Shown here piece after piece: positions 1-7,410 of a stretch of 22,491 nucleotides of DNA. The stretch is taken from the NCBI GenBank assembly GCA_005773095.1, contig SXHT01000182.1, positions 1-22,491 of the forward strand. Direction: 5' to 3'. Each line of letters starts with the position of its first letter. Within the stretch, counting starts at the first letter, position 1. The notes beneath the pieces were generated by a model, which worked only from the letters and a program-made list of their open reading frames with translations, did not search any database and was not told the DNA's origin. The translations under genes were made by a program, and so were the position numbers. The stretch comes from Planctomycetaceae bacterium (lineage in GTDB: Bacteria > Planctomycetota > Planctomycetia > Pirellulales > PALSA-1355).

Positions 1-2257
1 CTTTCTGGTGCTGTTCGACACCTGGTTTGACGAAGTCCAACAGCGCGGCCGTCCGATCAGCGAGCTTCCGATCCCTCCCAATATCGCAGCTCAGGGTGCA
101 GATGCGGTCCGGGCGTATCAAGACGAGCATCGGCTTGCATACCAATCGCAAGCGCCGGTGAATTGGTGCCCCGCGCTTGGTACGGTGCTGGCCAACGAGG
201 AAGTGATCGGCGGCGTCAGCGAGCGCGGCGGCCACCCCGTGGTGCGAATTCCCTTGCGGCAATGGATGCTGCGAATCACCGCCTATGCCGATCGGCTGGA
301 ACGGGATTTGGAAGTCCTCGATTGGTCCGATAGCATCAAGGCGCTGCAGCGCAACTGGATTGGGCGCAGCACAGGAGCGGAAGTTGATTTCTTTGTGGGC
401 AGCAATCCGCCGGATGCGCAAGGTCGTCCGCATGCGCAAGCCTTTAAGGCATGGCGTGAATGGCGCGGCGGCAACGGGTTTGCGCGCACGCCGGGCAACG
501 ACGTGGTGCGTGTGTACACGACGCGGCCTGACACGCTGTTCGGCGCCACCTACATGGTCATCGCGCCGGAGCATCCGCTGGTGGGGCGGATCACGCTACC
601 GGATCGCAAGGCCGAGGTTGAAGCCTATCGCGAACAGGCCGCGCGCAAAAGCGATCTCGATCGCACCGACCTGGCCAAAGAGAAGACCGGCGTCTTCACG
701 GGAGCCTTTGCCGTCAACCCGGCAAACAACCGTCCGGTGCCGATTTGGGTTGCCGACTACGTGCTGGCCAGCTACGGCACGGGTGCGATCATGGCCGTGC
801 CGGCGCACGACACGCGCGATTTCGCGTTCGCCCGACAGTATCAGATTCCGATCGTCCCCGTCGTCGATCCCGGGCAGACCCCGTCGGTGAATCGCGAGGA
901 GGTGCTCTCGGGCAAGGCGGTCTTCACCGGTCTGGGCACTGCCATCAACAGCGGCCAGTACAACGGCACGGCGACGGACGAGATGAAACAGCAAATCACG
1001 GCCGACCTGCATGGGCGCGGCGTGGCGCGCGCAGCCGTCAACTATAAGCTGCGTGATTGGCTGTTCAGCCGTCAGCATTTTTGGGGCGAGCCTTTTCCGA
1101 TCCTGCATGAAATCGGCATCGACGGCAAACCCACGGGCATGCTGCGGACGGTGCCATTCGATCAACTACCCGTCGATTTGCCGGAACTGCGCAGCTTTCA
1201 GCCGCCGGGCAGTCCTGAGCCGCCGCTGGAACTGGCGCCGCACGAATGGCTCTACCAGACCATCGACGGGCGGACCTTCAAGCGTGAAACCAACACGATG
1301 CCGCAGTGGGCCGGCTCCTGCTGGTATTACCTGCGATTTCTGGATCCGAAGAACGGCGCAGCGCTCGTCGATCCGGAACTTGAGAAGGCCTGGATGCCGG
1401 TTGACCTTTACATCGGCGGGGCGGAACACGCGGTTCTGCACCTGCTTTACGCCCGTTTCTGGCACAAGGTGCTGTTCGATCGCGGCTATGTGAGCATGGC
1501 CGAGCCATTTCACAAACTTGTCAATCAGGGAATGATCCTCGGCACGAATGGGGAGAAGATGTCGAAGGCGCGCGGCAACGTCGTCAATCCCGACCAGGTT
1601 GTCGAGGAATATGGCGCCGATTCGCTGCGGCTGTACGAAATGTTTATGGGCCCGCTCGAAGCCGTGAAGCCGTGGAGCATGGAGGGCGTGAACGGGGTGC
1701 GGGGATTTCTCGACCGCGTGTGGCGGATGATCACGAACGAGCGGAGCGAGACGTTGGAACTCAACGCGTCGCTGAGGGACGTCGAACCGACCGAAGCGCA
1801 AAGGCGTGTGGTCCATAAGCTGATCAAGGCAGTCACCGAAGACATTGAGCGTCTCTCGTTCAATACAGCAATCGCCAAGATGATGGAGTTCACCAATTAC
1901 TTCTTCAAGTGCGATCCGAGACCACAATCGGCGATGGAGACGCTGGTACTGCTCCTGGCGCCGTTTGCTCCGCACCTTTGCGAAGAACTGTGGCAGCTTT
2001 TCGGCCATCCGAAAACGTTGGCCTGCGAGCCGTGGCCGAAGTTCGATCCGGCGCTTGTTCTCGATGACACCGTGGAAGTTCCGCTGCAAGTCAACGGTAA
2101 GCTGCGCAGCAAGATGGTCGTTCCCCGCGATGCCAACCAGGACGAAATGGAGAAGCAAGCCCGGGCCGACGTCAAGATCGCCGAAATGCTCCTCGGAAAA
2201 ACAGTGGTTAAGACGATCGTCGTGCCAGGCAGACTCGTGAACTTTGTGATACAGTAA
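1..2257 (+). CDS. leuS: Leucine--tRNA ligase, 5' truncated by the window edge
   Basis: This enzyme charges tRNA-Leu with leucine in the cytoplasm and hydrolyses mischarged products. The visible part is about 750 residues; the reading frame is open to base 1, so the GTG at 8 is an internal codon. The N-terminal part with the HIGH motif lies outside the window; bacterial LeuRS is usually 800-950 residues. Numbering from base 8, a WCPALGTVLANEEV segment lies near residue 53, the CP1 editing domain shows TTRPDTLFGATY near 171 and GTGAIMAVPAHD near 257, the catalytic core shows WAGSCWYYLR, and the KMSKS-type loop is KMSKA at 517-521 (bases 1556-1570). The anticodon-binding helical domain and the small C-terminal domain (PLQVNGKLR) follow, ending in TAA at 2255-2257. 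glgC starts 8 bases later, suggesting co-transcription. The family assignment is secure. Confidence 0.97.
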   Translation, partial: FLVLFDTWFDEVQQRGRPISELPIPPNIAAQGADAVRAYQDEHRLAYQSQAPVNWCPALGTVLANEEVIGGVSERGGHPVVRIPLRQWMLRITAYADRLERDLEVLDWSDSIKALQRNWIGRSTGAEVDFFVGSNPPDAQGRPHAQAFKAWREWRGGNGFARTPGNDVVRVYTTRPDTLFGATYMVIAPEHPLVGRITLPDRKAEVEAYREQAARKSDLDRTDLAKEKTGVFTGAFAVNPANNRPVPIWVADYVLASYGTGAIMAVPAHDTRDFAFARQYQIPIVPVVDPGQTPSVNREEVLSGKAVFTGLGTAINSGQYNGTATDEMKQQITADLHGRGVARAAVNYKLRDWLFSRQHFWGEPFPILHEIGIDGKPTGMLRTVPFDQLPVDLPELRSFQPPGSPEPPLELAPHEWLYQTIDGRTFKRETNTMPQWAGSCWYYLRFLDPKNGAALVDPELEKAWMPVDLYIGGAEHAVLHLLYARFWHKVLFDRGYVSMAEPFHKLVNQGMILGTNGEKMSKARGNVVNPDQVVEEYGADSLRLYEMFMGPLEAVKPWSMEGVNGVRGFLDRVWRMITNERSETLELNASLRDVEPTEAQRRVVHKLIKAVTEDIERLSFNTAIAKMMEFTNYFFKCDPRPQSAMETLVLLLAPFAPHLCEELWQLFGHPKTLACEPWPKFDPALVLDDTVEVPLQVNGKLRSKMVVPRDANQDEMEKQARADVKIAEMLLGKTVVKTIVVPGRLVNFVIQ

Positions 2258-2265
2258 GCCCGATC

Positions 2266-3546
2266 ATGCGTAACGTCTTGTCTCTGGTCCTTGGCGGTGG
2301 TCGTGGCGCCAGGCTCTATCCGCTGACCAAATGGCGCAGCAAGCCGGCGGTGCCTCTGGCCGGCAAGTATCGGCTGATCGACATTCCGCTTTCGAACTGC
2401 CTAAACAGCGGACTGAATCGCATTTACGTGCTCACGCAGTTCAATTCGGTGAGCTTGCACCGGCACATTCGTCGCACGTACATCTTTGATGCCTACGGCG
2501 GCGGCTTCGTGGAATTGCTGGCCGCTCAACAGACGAACGAAGGCGCGCTTTGGTACCAAGGCACGGCAGACGCGGTGCGGCAAAACTTGCGCTACATCGA
2601 AGAGCCAGGCATCGAGTACGTGCTGATCCTCTCCGGCGACCAGTTGTACCGCATAGATTTCGCCGAGATGCTGGCGACCCACCGGCTGACCGGTGCCGAC
2701 GTGACCATCGCCGGCCTGCCCGTCGATCGAGAAACGGCCAAGGGGATGGGCATCATGCGGCTGGAAGACAGCGGCCGCGTCGCCGGCTTCCTCGAAAAGC
2801 CACAGACCGACAAAGAGATGGACATCGTGCGCATGGAGCCGTCGTGGATTGATGCTCGCGGAATTCCCAGCCGTGGGCGGGACTGCCTGGCCAGCATGGG
2901 CATCTACCTGTTCCATCGCAATGTGCTGGTCGACCTGTTGACCAAGACCGACTACCACGACTTCGGCAGGGAGATTTTTCCCGCTGCGGTGCGTACGCAC
3001 AAGGTGATGGTCCACCTGTTCGACGGCTACTGGGAGGACATCGGCACGATCCGTTCGTTCTACGAGGCGAACCTTGCGCTAGCGCAACCCAACCCACCTT
3101 TCGATATGGCAAGCCGCGAAGCGCCGATCTATACGCGCGCACGGTTCTTGCCGTCGAGCAAGTTCGATGGCGCCACGGTAAAGAACAGTCTGGTGGCCGA
3201 CGGATGCTTTGTGGGCGATGGCGCGGTGATCGAAAACAGCATCATCGGGCTGCGGACGCGCATCGGCCGAAACGTCACGATTCGCAACTCGGTATTGATG
3301 GGCGCCGACGCCTTCGCTCACGCCGACGAGGAGCGGACGGCCGGTCCGCTGTTAGGCATAGGAGATGGCACGGTGATCGAGGGGGCGATCATCGACAAGA
3401 ACTGCCACATCGGCCACAACGTGCGCATCGCCAACGACGGGAGTCGAACCAGCAGTGAAGAAACCCCCGAAGCCGTGATCGCCGAGGGAATCATGATGAT
3501 CCAAAAAGGCGCGGTCCTTCCAGATGGCTGGCGATTCACGCGTTGA
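2266..3546 (+). CDS. glgC: Glucose-1-phosphate adenylyltransferase (ADP-glucose pyrophosphorylase)
   Basis: The enzyme makes ADP-glucose from ATP and glucose-1-phosphate, the committed step of bacterial glycogen synthesis. The 426-residue product has the usual length. Visible motifs are the nucleotide-binding loop GGGRGARLYPLT (residues 10-21), KPAVPLAGKYRLIDIPLSN just after it, GTADAVRQNL, the sugar-nucleotide motif LSGDQLYRIDF, and YWEDIGTIRSFYEANL. The C-terminus carries hexapeptide left-handed beta-helix repeats (IENSIIGLRTRIGRNVTI and following). The ATG at 2266 follows the leuS stop by 8 bases with no good Shine-Dalgarno, so translational coupling to leuS is plausible. No other glycogen gene is visible nearby. 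The next gene is convergent, 68 bases away. Confidence 0.96.
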   Translation: MRNVLSLVLGGGRGARLYPLTKWRSKPAVPLAGKYRLIDIPLSNCLNSGLNRIYVLTQFNSVSLHRHIRRTYIFDAYGGGFVELLAAQQTNEGALWYQGTADAVRQNLRYIEEPGIEYVLILSGDQLYRIDFAEMLATHRLTGADVTIAGLPVDRETAKGMGIMRLEDSGRVAGFLEKPQTDKEMDIVRMEPSWIDARGIPSRGRDCLASMGIYLFHRNVLVDLLTKTDYHDFGREIFPAAVRTHKVMVHLFDGYWEDIGTIRSFYEANLALAQPNPPFDMASREAPIYTRARFLPSSKFDGATVKNSLVADGCFVGDGAVIENSIIGLRTRIGRNVTIRNSVLMGADAFAHADEERTAGPLLGIGDGTVIEGAIIDKNCHIGHNVRIANDGSRTSSEETPEAVIAEGIMMIQKGAVLPDGWRFTR

Positions 3547-3614
3547 GTGCATCCGAGCGACCTGCAGCGCCCGCCGTCAAGACCTTGTCTACCCGGCGAG
3601 CCGCGTCGTCGTGC

Positions 3615-4538
3615 TTACCTGGCGCGTGGATGCGCCTTTGCGTAAGCGGCGAGGAGTCCGGCGGTGCTGACGTGGGTATAGATCTGCGTTGTGATCAGGC
3701 TCTTGTGGCCCAGCAGTTCCTGGACGCTGCGAATGTCGGCGCCGCGGTCCAGCAGGTGCGTGGCGAAGCTGTGACGCAAAGTGTGCGGCGTCGTACGTCG
3801 ATCCAGGCCGGTCTGTCTGAGATATTTTTCCAACATCCGGCCGACGCTGCGAGTGGTCAGGCGACGACCAAACTTGTTGGTGAATACCGGCGCTTCCGAG
3901 CCCGACTTTTCCTTGGGTGAGAGCTTTCGTTCCGACAGCCATTGCCGCAGGGCATGTGTGGCGAATGAGCCGACGGGCGAAATTCGCTCGCGCCGCCCCT
4001 TGCCTCGGACACGGAGCAGGCTGCTGGAAAAATCAAGGTCGCTGTCGTTGAGGCCCGCCAACTCGCTCACGCGCAAACCTGCCGAGTACAGCACCTCCAG
4101 GATCGCCCGATCGCGCAGGGCCATTGCCGACCCGCGATCGCGCGCGCCCGTTTGCGTGGGTGATGTCAGCAACCGTTCGACTTCGTCGCTCGATAAAAAG
4201 TGGGGCAGCGCGCGTGGCTTACGCGGATTGCGAAGCGGCCTGGCGGGGTTGGTCTTACACCATCCGTCGCGCTGCCCGAAGCGGAAGAAACTGCGGAGCG
4301 ATGCCAGGCGGCGGGCAATCGTCGTCTTGGCGTAGCCGGCTTCGGTCATGGCCGCTATGTAACCGCGGAGATCGAGCGTTTCAATGTCCGCGGCGTCGGG
4401 CACAACGCCGCGCGCTTGCTCAAGGTACTCGGCCAGCGCTAGAAGGTCCTCGCGATAGCTCTTGATGGTCAGCTCGGACGCATTTCGCTCGGCTTGGAGG
4501 TACTGCAGAAATTGAGACGCTTCGGCTTGCACGATCAA
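3615..4538 (-). CDS. xerC: Tyrosine recombinase of the XerC/XerD type
   Basis: This is a site-specific tyrosine recombinase of 307 residues, the normal Xer length; such enzymes resolve chromosome dimers at dif near the terminus. The N-terminal SAM-like DNA-binding domain spans about 1-95 and the catalytic domain about 110-300. The complete catalytic set is visible: R156 (GLRVSEL), K180, H252 and R255 (HTLRHSFATH), H278 (LLGHKS) and the nucleophile Y287 (QIYTHVS). The start is TTG at 4538-4536; its last two bases plus the next A form the TGA stop of the preceding small gene (TTGA overlap), a classic coupling arrangement. XerC versus XerD cannot be settled from one paralogue. No integrase-style N-terminal extension or att site is seen, so a housekeeping role is more likely than a phage integrase. 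Confidence 0.9.
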   Translation of the reverse strand: MIVQAEASQFLQYLQAERNASELTIKSYREDLLALAEYLEQARGVVPDAADIETLDLRGYIAAMTEAGYAKTTIARRLASLRSFFRFGQRDGWCKTNPARPLRNPRKPRALPHFLSSDEVERLLTSPTQTGARDRGSAMALRDRAILEVLYSAGLRVSELAGLNDSDLDFSSSLLRVRGKGRRERISPVGSFATHALRQWLSERKLSPKEKSGSEAPVFTNKFGRRLTTRSVGRMLEKYLRQTGLDRRTTPHTLRHSFATHLLDRGADIRSVQELLGHKSLITTQIYTHVSTAGLLAAYAKAHPRAR

Positions 4539-4780
4539 CTCAATTCATCCGAATCGCTTGGCAGCGGAATCTCAAATCGCCGCGTTGCTTTTTGCTTCTG
4601 CGACTCCTGGCGGATTTTCTGGCTCAGCACCGCGGCGTCATACCAGGTAAAGCTCAAATCCGGGTTCGAGGCATAACGGCCCAGCGTGCGCAACGTTTCG
4701 CTGCGGCTGCTGTCGTCGTACAGAAAGACGTAACGCTCGGCCCCTTTGACGAGTGCGAGTACATTAATGTCCTGACTCAC
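4535..4780 (-). CDS. Small conserved protein translationally coupled to the Xer recombinase
   Basis: This 81-residue soluble protein has no domain I can name. It has a compact N-terminal half (LALVKGAERYVFLYDD) and a conserved-looking WYDAAVLSQKIRQ segment, then a charged tail. From memory similar small proteins occur in other planctomycetes, but I cannot verify this. The start is GTG at 4780-4778, supported by a strong Shine-Dalgarno (AAGGAGGA on the minus strand, plus-strand bases 4786-4793) about 6-7 bases upstream. Its TGA stop overlaps the TTG start of the recombinase, so the two are very likely co-translated and could be functionally linked. There is no signal peptide or membrane segment. 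Confidence 0.75.
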   Translation of the reverse strand: MSQDINVLALVKGAERYVFLYDDSSRSETLRTLGRYASNPDLSFTWYDAAVLSQKIRQESQKQKATRRFEIPLPSDSDELS

Positions 4781-4785
4781 GAGGG

Positions 4786-4793
4786 TCCTCCTT
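4786..4793 (-). promoter_or_regulatory. Strong ribosome binding site deciding the GTG start at 4780
   Basis: The minus strand reads AAGGAGGA immediately upstream of the GTG at 4780-4778. It is one of the best Shine-Dalgarno matches in the window and fixes this start, whereas most genes here have weak sites. Confidence 0.75.
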
Positions 4794-4878
4794 GACGGAC
4801 GCGGGTCGTACGGGCGGGAAACCGGCGGGGAAAGGTGATGAATCGCGGGGCCAGCGACGGATCAAGCCTCTAGCCGTG

Positions 4879-6072
4879 TTATCGGTCAGTCGGCCAGCGC
4901 CACACTACTCGCGTTTCGCCCGCGCCACCGCGCGCTGAAAGCATCTCGTACAGATGCAAGCGACAGCAGAAACGAATGAAGTCATCGCTGCGCTGCAGGT
5001 AGGCCTGCCAACCGCCACGACGCGCATCATCCTGAAAGAATGAATAGTTTGCCAAAGCCGCGGTGAACTCGCCGTCATTACCGTTATAGATTCGCGTGTG
5101 CTTCATCACCGGATCATTCGTGGGCAGGCAGGCACTCGGCGGATCGCATGGCGATGCGGGAACGAACGCTCGCGCGTCGGGCCAATTCGGCGGCGGACCT
5201 TGCCAGTCCCCCTTCCTGCCGGCAATCTCATCCCCCGCCGGCCCATCTTGTTTGGCCATTCCATGGGATTGGGGAGTGCCGTGCTGGTCGGTGACGTAAG
5301 CTTTGCCGGCGATCTCCTGGTCGGCTGCTTCGGCTGACTTTGTCGCCGGCCCGTCGGCACGTGGCCGCTGCGATTCGAGACGCGGCTGCCGGTCTCGCGG
5401 AGACTCGCCTGCCTGCGACGCTGCCTTGGCCGCGGCCACCGGCTGCGCGAGCGGATCGCCACTGGGCATCAACCGCGGCTCAGCTGCTTTCGCTGGTGGC
5501 GGCGGGATGGCCGAAGGCATGTACGACGGTGTTGCGGCAGCCTTCATCTGCGCCCGGGCCAATTCCATTTCCGCCTCGAATACCAGGGGCGCTGGAATAT
5601 ACTCTTCCTCGGGCGTGCCCCACGGCAAACCGTAGCCCGCTGGAATTGGGTGGTAGCACGGGCTGGCGGCGTACCACTCGACGGTCAGCCCGCAGCGCGG
5701 CGGATAGTAGGGTGAAAAGTCGGTAATCGCGCCGATCACGACCGCATCCACCCCCAGAATCTGCGTCAAGCGGCGGGCGTCGCCGGCGTTGGTCATTTCC
5801 AGGTGGTACTGCTGAATGGCCTTTTCGGCGACGCCCAACGAGACCACCTCGAAGCCGGGAATCGACTGCAATTCGTTGAAGTATGCCAGCGCAAACTGCC
5901 GGCCATCAACCCCTGCCTCGGTGCTCAGATTAAAAAAAGGCGCGACGGCCACGCGCGTGAGCTGCGGAAACGGATTATGCACCACCGGCTGATGCACGAC
6001 CTCGGGAATCAGCGAACAGCCGCTCGTGCCACAGGACAACGCCAGGCACAAAATCGCGAGCATTTGACGCAT
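4879..6072 (-). CDS. Lipoprotein with GNA1162/CsgG-like N-terminal domain and a long Pro/Ala-rich region
   Basis: This is a predicted exported lipoprotein of 397 residues. The N-terminus is a type II signal peptide with a lipobox ending GTSGC (Cys19). Residues about 30-145 (RVAVAPFFNLST ... LGVDAVVIGAITDFSPYYPP) resemble the fold of GNA1162/DUF799, CsgG and LpoB lipoproteins, in which a beta strand 'VAVxPFxN' precedes a family-variable sensor-like domain; this is an inference from pattern. The middle, about 190-330, is low-complexity and rich in Pro, Ala and charged residues. The C-terminus (FTAALANYSFFQDDARRGGWQAYLQRS...) looks folded. The frame is open 69 codons further upstream, but that part is the family B repeat at 6086-6210, so I choose the ATG at 6072. 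A weak GGGAAG lies about 9 bases upstream. The envelope role is unknown. Confidence 0.75.
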   Translation of the reverse strand: MRQMLAILCLALSCGTSGCSLIPEVVHQPVVHNPFPQLTRVAVAPFFNLSTEAGVDGRQFALAYFNELQSIPGFEVVSLGVAEKAIQQYHLEMTNAGDARRLTQILGVDAVVIGAITDFSPYYPPRCGLTVEWYAASPCYHPIPAGYGLPWGTPEEEYIPAPLVFEAEMELARAQMKAAATPSYMPSAIPPPPAKAAEPRLMPSGDPLAQPVAAAKAASQAGESPRDRQPRLESQRPRADGPATKSAEAADQEIAGKAYVTDQHGTPQSHGMAKQDGPAGDEIAGRKGDWQGPPPNWPDARAFVPASPCDPPSACLPTNDPVMKHTRIYNGNDGEFTAALANYSFFQDDARRGGWQAYLQRSDDFIRFCCRLHLYEMLSARGGAGETRVVWRWPTDR

Positions 6073-6085
6073 GCAGATACTTCCC

Positions 6086-6210
6086 CGGGCCGGGGACTGG
6101 CTCATTTTTCCGGCGAATTCGCGAGAGGCGCCTCGTTCGGTCAGGAGGTTGCCCAACGTGGTTCCCGGGACAATGTGCCTGTCTCCCTGTCTTGGTCCGT
6201 GAACGGTTAC
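6086..6210 (+). mobile_element. Family B MITE-like element, copy 1
   Basis: This copy has the same internal order as the copies at 14134 and 14675: GGGGACTGGCTCATTTT, then a GGCGAATTCGCG palindrome, GGTTCCCGGGA, TGTGCCTGTC, and a right end GGTCCGTGAACGGTTAC. The left terminal repeat is eroded to about CGGGCC because the lipoprotein start lies beside it; no flanking direct repeat is recognisable. It lies directly upstream of the lipoprotein gene at 6072 and may contribute its leader. Read on the minus strand it is open, which spuriously lengthens that gene. Confidence 0.8.
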
Positions 6211-6291
6211 GTCCCTGGAATCGCTAATGTCGGCTTTATCGGCAAAATCGGCCGATGTTCTCCAATGTCGCCATCGCAATTCGCATGATGG

Positions 6292-6999
6292 CTACAGCAG
6301 GCTCCGCAAGCTAGCTAGTCCGACAGTTTCCTTGGACCAGAATGGTTCGCCGAATTTTGTGCCGATCGACCATCCCCAATAAGCGGCCTGGTCGCGCAGG
6401 CGATCAAGAAAAGTGGGCGGCTCGGTTGGTCGCCCGGTGATGAATTGGCTTTGATAGCACTCAATGGCGGAAAGTTTCTGGTCCCAGTATTCGCTGATAT
6501 CGAGCACAAACGCCGGTCGCTCGATGACGCGAAGGTGGAGGCATTGGTAATTCCAGATGCGCGTCGGATGATGTGGCAACCCTGGCAAGTCGGATTTTGT
6601 GAGCTTGGACCAGAAACGGGCCGCTTCGATGAGGTCGAGCGCCGCGACATGATCGGGATGAGCGTCAACCCAGTAGGGAGCGAAAAGCGTCATGGGGCGT
6701 AATTGGCGAAACATTCCCGCCAATTGGGCCCGCGCTTCGAGCGTGTGTTGCAAACTGCGATTGGGCAGGCCGAGATTTCCGCGCCAATCGAGGGACAGAA
6801 TTGCCGTCGCCGCGGCAGTTTCCCGCTCGCGAAGTTCGAGACTGCCAAAGGGAGTCGGTTCGCCGTTGGTCAGGTCCAGCACGCCGACGCGTTTTCCCTC
6901 CGCCTTGAACCTGAGTATTGCCCCAGCCATTCCCAGCTCGGCATCGTCGGGATGCGGGGCGATGACGAGAATGTCCAGCGGTTGATCGGGAAAGGTCAT
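6292..6999 (-). CDS. bshB1: PIG-L family deacetylase, BshB1-like
   Basis: The product is a zinc-dependent N-acetylglucosamine deacetylase-like enzyme of 235 residues, the usual BshB1 length. BshB1 converts GlcNAc-malate to GlcN-malate in bacillithiol synthesis. The zinc motif is APHPDDAELGMAG (His16, Asp19), the third ligand lies in DAHPDHVAALD (His117 region), and the BshB1-like segment DLTNGEPTPFGS follows strand 2. The C-terminal half has the YQSQF segment seen in this subgroup. Other PIG-L members act on different GlcNAc conjugates, and neither bshA nor bshC is in the window, so the substrate is inferred. The ATG at 6999 is the natural start because the HPDD motif follows 15 residues later. 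The gene is separated from the lipoprotein downstream by repeat copy 1. Confidence 0.82.
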   Translation of the reverse strand: MTFPDQPLDILVIAPHPDDAELGMAGAILRFKAEGKRVGVLDLTNGEPTPFGSLELRERETAAATAILSLDWRGNLGLPNRSLQHTLEARAQLAGMFRQLRPMTLFAPYWVDAHPDHVAALDLIEAARFWSKLTKSDLPGLPHHPTRIWNYQCLHLRVIERPAFVLDISEYWDQKLSAIECYQSQFITGRPTEPPTFLDRLRDQAAYWGWSIGTKFGEPFWSKETVGLASLRSLL

Positions 7000-7095
7000 G
7001 ACGTTCTATCGTGGCAGCAAGCTGTCGCGCGTGCAACTGCTCTGGACGCCAGCGAACCGGTTTGCGAAACTCCCGCCGGAACCAGGGCCATCTAC

Positions 7096-7314
7096 ATGAA
7101 CTTCAGGTGGATCCGCCGAAGCATTTTCGTTTGCCTTGCCGTCGCCGCGGGCTCAGTCTTCGTTGGCTGCGCACCGATGAATCTGCGCGGAAACGGCTTC
7201 GGTGACCGATCGGCTACGTGGGGCGAAAAATTTCGTCCTACCACGCAGCCAGGAAATCTGACCGGCTTTGACGAGCGCGCCCGGGAAGTCGAGCAGAACC
7301 TCGGCGTGCGATAG
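7096..7314 (+). CDS. Small lipoprotein of unknown function
   Basis: This 72-residue exported protein begins with two arginines, a hydrophobic stretch and a lipobox ending FVGC (Cys25), followed by a short hydrophilic mature part (about 48 residues) with no recognisable domain. The frame is open further upstream, but the signal peptide fixes the ATG at 7096. The start is divergent from the BshB1-like gene, 96 bases away, so the two may share an intergenic promoter region. It is probably an envelope protein; nothing more can be said. Confidence 0.65.
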   Translation: MNFRWIRRSIFVCLAVAAGSVFVGCAPMNLRGNGFGDRSATWGEKFRPTTQPGNLTGFDERAREVEQNLGVR

Positions 7315-7347
7315 TTGGAGTTCCCCCCTTTCGCCGGGGATCTGTGC

Positions 7348-7365
7348 CGCCGGCTCAAGCCGGCG
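7348..7365. repeat. Perfect GC-rich palindrome between two genes
   Basis: The sequence CGCCGGCTCAAGCCGGCG forms an 8-bp stem with a 2-base centre. It lies between the small lipoprotein stop (7314) and the ATG of the carboxypeptidase (7411). There is no T-run after it, so a Rho-independent terminator is not supported; a REP-like dispersed palindrome is as likely. Confidence 0.5.
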
Positions 7366-7410
7366 CTCCAGTGCTTGCGGTTTCGCGGTTCCTGCGTTAC
7401 GCTCGCGGCC

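Noticed and set aside
596..2158. Long minus-strand ORFs opposite leuS
   Set aside because: They are shadows of a well-conserved coding sequence in high-GC DNA and contain no recognisable motif.
7315..7410. N-terminal extension of the carboxypeptidase from a TTG at 7315
   Set aside because: The extension translates the GC palindrome, shows no family similarity, and the normal M32 start fits the ATG at 7411.
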